64,000 nucleotides of DNA, taken from the NCBI GenBank assembly GCA_004558865.1, contig SFCY01000001.1:1-64000 (forward strand), in the 5' to 3' direction. Made by a program: the position numbers and the translations under genes. Below are positions 61,916-64,000 of this stretch, one piece after another. The notes under the pieces are model-generated. The model had not been told where the DNA came from. It saw nothing but the letters and a program-made list of their open reading frames with translations, and made no database searches. The stretch comes from Bacteroidales bacterium. GTDB lineage: Bacteria; Bacteroidota; Bacteroidia; Bacteroidales; Bacteroidaceae. Each line of letters begins with the position of its first letter. Position 1 is the stretch's first letter.

Positions 61916-63391
61916 TTAGTTGTCGAGTGGGATGGCGAAGTATGCCTTCTTTCCCGTGGGCCAGACTCCCTGCACATAGAGCACGGGATCCTTGCTGGTG
62001 GAGGCGCTCTTGACAATCTTCTGCAGTTCGTCGATGGTCTTCACGGGCGTGTCGTTGATCTTCTGTATGATGAACCCACGGGCCACGCCGGCGTTCTGCA
62101 GGGCACCCTTGGCCACTTTCACCACCTCAACGCCATAGCTGATGCCAAGCTGCTTTTTCTGGGACTCTGTGACCTCGCGGAAGTTGCCGCCCAAGACATC
62201 CAGGTCGGCGGGCTTCACGATCTCGGTAGTACCCTGGGCATTCTTCAGCGTCACGGTTTTGGTGTGCTTGTTCTTGTTGTGCAGGTAAGTGATGGTCACC
62301 TTGTCGCCCGGGCGTTTTCCAGCCAGCACCTCCTGCATCTCGGCCATCTTGGTGATTTGTTTGCCGTCGAGCATCGTGATGACGTCGCCCTTGACCATCC
62401 CGGCCTCGGCTGCTGCGCCGTCGTCCTCCACCTTGTTCACGTACACGCCCTCATTGGTGCCCAGGTCCACGTCCTTGCCGTCTTCTTTCTGGCTGTTGAT
62501 GTAGTTGAGCACGTCGCTTCCCGTGATGCCCAGCATGGCGCGCTGCACGCTGCCGTATTTCTTCAGGTCGTCCACCACCTTGTTCATGATGGCTGTCGGA
62601 ATGGCGAAACCGTATCCGCTGTATGATCCCGTCTGCGAGTAGAGCATGGCGTTGATGCCCACCAGCTCACCTTGTGCGTTGACCAGCGCGCCTCCCGAGT
62701 TGCCGGGGTTGATGGCGGCATCGGTCTGTATGAAGCTCTCCACTCCGTTGGCATAGAGCGAGCGTGCCTTGGCCGAGACGATTCCAGCCGTGACGGTGGA
62801 GTTGAGGTTGAAGGGATTACCCACAGCGATCACCCATTCTCCCACCTTGAGCTTCTCGCTGTCGCCGATGGGCAGGGTGGGGAGGTTCTTGGCGTCCACC
62901 TTGATCAGCGCAAGGTCGGTGGTCTTGTCCGTTCCCACAATGCGTGCTGAGAACTCGCGGTTGTCGTTGAGCGTGACGGTCAGCTCGTCGGCCCCGTCCA
63001 CCACGTGGTTGTTGGTCACGATGTATCCGTCTGTGGATATGATGACGCCTGAGCCTGTGGCCTCCCGCTTGGGGGTTTGTATCTTCCTCTCCTGCGAGCC
63101 GCCTCCCCCGTTGGGGTTGCCGAAGAATCCGAATGGGTCGCTGAAGAAGTCCTCGAATGGGTCCGACTGCACTCTCACGGTCTTCGTCTTCGAGTTCTGC
63201 ACGTAGCGGATGTGTACCACAGCCGGTATGGCCTTTTCGGCCGCGTAGGTCAGGTCGACGGGCTGTCCGGGCAGCGGAGCCACCTTGTCGGCGTTGTTGG
63301 TCGATGCCTGCGCCTGGATGCCCGGCGCGGTCCAGAGGGCCAGCGACAAAGCCACTGTGCTGGCCATCAATAGATTTGAAACTTTCCTCAT
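61916..63391 (-). CDS. htrA: Do-family serine endoprotease/chaperone
   Basis: 491 residues with an N-terminal signal peptide (about 1-28, ending GIQAQA). Catalytic His in TNNHVVDGADE, Asp in TDLALIKV, Ser in INPGNSGGALV. Two PDZ domains (about 280-375 and 400-490) follow. It handles misfolded proteins in the periplasm. Glycines and a SQER stretch between residues 80 and 105 form the flexible LA loop. Promoter box at 63468-63461. Monocistronic. Confidence 0.95.
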   Translation of the reverse strand: MRKVSNLLMASTVALSLALWTAPGIQAQASTNNADKVAPLPGQPVDLTYAAEKAIPAVVHIRYVQNSKTKTVRVQSDPFEDFFSDPFGFFGNPNGGGGSQERKIQTPKREATGSGVIISTDGYIVTNNHVVDGADELTVTLNDNREFSARIVGTDKTTDLALIKVDAKNLPTLPIGDSEKLKVGEWVIAVGNPFNLNSTVTAGIVSAKARSLYANGVESFIQTDAAINPGNSGGALVNAQGELVGINAMLYSQTGSYSGYGFAIPTAIMNKVVDDLKKYGSVQRAMLGITGSDVLNYINSQKEDGKDVDLGTNEGVYVNKVEDDGAAAEAGMVKGDVITMLDGKQITKMAEMQEVLAGKRPGDKVTITYLHNKNKHTKTVTLKNAQGTTEIVKPADLDVLGGNFREVTESQKKQLGISYGVEVVKVAKGALQNAGVARGFIIQKINDTPVKTIDELQKIVKSASTSKDPVLYVQGVWPTGKKAYFAIPLDN

Positions 63392-63848
63392 ATTCTAAAT
63401 CTTATATCTGTGTTGTTGATTCCATTTTGTTTTTGCCCTCGGGGGCTTTGAAAGCGGCTGCAAATATAAGCGCAAAATTTGTTAATCTGTCAAATTGTCA
63501 TCCATCTTTATTCCATTTTAACACTTTCTGCGGACATATTAAATAAAGGTAACACACAATGAAAGGCTGAAGACCTGAAGACCCTCCCCCAACCAAAAGG
63601 CCCTTCCCAAAAAACAAAGACCCTCCCTACGAAGGGAGGGGAATCCAATCGACAAAAACAACATGGGACCAAAGACGAGCGTTCAATTTCTTGGCGCCTT
63701 TGCGAGATCGTGACATATTCGGGTGTCGTGTGCGTCCGTTGCAGGGGTCGTGTAGGATGCACGTTATGGGAACATGCGGTTGGATGGCCTTGCCCCCTTC
63801 TTGGGTTCCCCTGCCTCTGTTGGGGGCGGGGAATAGGGAGGCTTTGGG
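63392..63848. other. 457-bp gap upstream of htrA
   Basis: Holds the htrA promoter and a hairpin CCCTCCCT/AGGGAGGG at 63621-63640 that may end the leftward gene at the right edge. No gene is supported otherwise. Confidence 0.6.
63461..63468 (-). promoter_or_regulatory. htrA promoter
   Basis: TATATTTG on the minus strand with a TTG (63493-63491) about 22 bp upstream; the start codon is 70 bp downstream. Confidence 0.55.
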
Positions 63849-64000
63849 TTAGGAGCAGGGCTTAGGAGTCTCCATCCTACCCTTGTATTCGGGCAGCAGG
63901 CGGGCCAGACGGGCCTTGCAGCCCTTGGGTACGACAAAGGTGAGCAGGGGTAGGGGAGTGGCCTCGTCCTCGTCCATGGGGAGGAGGCTCATGGCGAAGG
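63849..64000 (-). CDS. 3' end of an unidentified gene (partial)
   Basis: A leftward frame enters at the window's right edge and runs 49 codons to a TAA at 63849. The peptide contains MDEDEATPLPLLTFVVPKGC and ends METPKPCS. It is open to the edge and has a normal composition, but I do not recognise the family from this tail. Confidence 0.5.
   Translation of the reverse strand, partial: FAMSLLPMDEDEATPLPLLTFVVPKGCKARLARLLPEYKGRMETPKPCS

Overview
The window is ordinary chromosome from a member of the Bacteroidales, most likely Prevotellaceae (Prevotella or a close relative). This rests on the promoter form TAnnTTTG at -7 with TTG near -33 in front of many genes, on families largely restricted to Bacteroidetes (DUF5686, DUF4230, DUF4199, DUF4738-, DUF6048- and DUF6452-like proteins), on lipoproteins and outer-membrane proteins typical of that phylum, and on sparse Shine-Dalgarno sites. 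There is no rRNA operon, prophage, CRISPR array or intact transposase gene.

Layout. 1-820 has no gene but holds a possible small RNA and a 22-bp-period repeat array. 821-4009 is a tightly coupled four-gene operon (nucleotidyltransferase, ATP-grasp kinase-like protein, CDP-alcohol phosphotransferase, HAD phosphatase) that looks like a polar-headgroup phospholipid pathway, possibly for inositol lipids. 4211-9494 encodes an outer-membrane DUF5686 protein, a DUF4230 pair, a lipoprotein and a small unknown protein. 9495-10002 carries a MITE. 10003-13300 has ribH, a TPR protein, recF plus a DUF721 partner, and 5-formyl-THF cyclo-ligase. 13302-17675 is a leftward operon of M3 peptidase, dCMP deaminase and C-terminal protease, continuing into the cyclo-ligase. 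17790-22239 is a leftward run from DUF4199 and a GT2 glycosyltransferase to ApbE and a Crp-type regulator. 22409-22583 holds tRNA-Thr and the SRP RNA. 23114-29042 has mutS2, an SDR pseudogene cut by a second MITE, and valS. 29169-36659 holds mazG, RNase Z, an L,D-transpeptidase, an ECF sigma/anti-sigma/periplasmic-protein set, truA and a transporter. 36796-40395 holds dapA and two PLP enzymes of sulfur amino-acid metabolism. 40544-44574 has uvrA and four tRNA genes. 44894-54984 holds pheT, a YebC protein, lepA, a Crp/Fnr regulator, serS and a fused NfnAB-type flavoprotein. 55078-61268 is an AddAB-type helicase-nuclease pair, 61916-63391 is htrA, and the right edge contains the 3' end of one more leftward gene.

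The window is rich in DNA replication and repair functions (recF, mutS2, uvrA, AddAB-like pair), translation (valS, pheT, serS, lepA, truA, SRP RNA, five tRNAs) and envelope maintenance (htrA, CtpA-like protease, L,D-transpeptidase, ECF system). The least explained signals are the putative headgroup lipid operon, four intergenic arrays that share a 22-bp period, and a family of TA-flanked MITEs, one copy of which sits in a broken SDR gene. All names come from reading motifs by eye; no database search was run.
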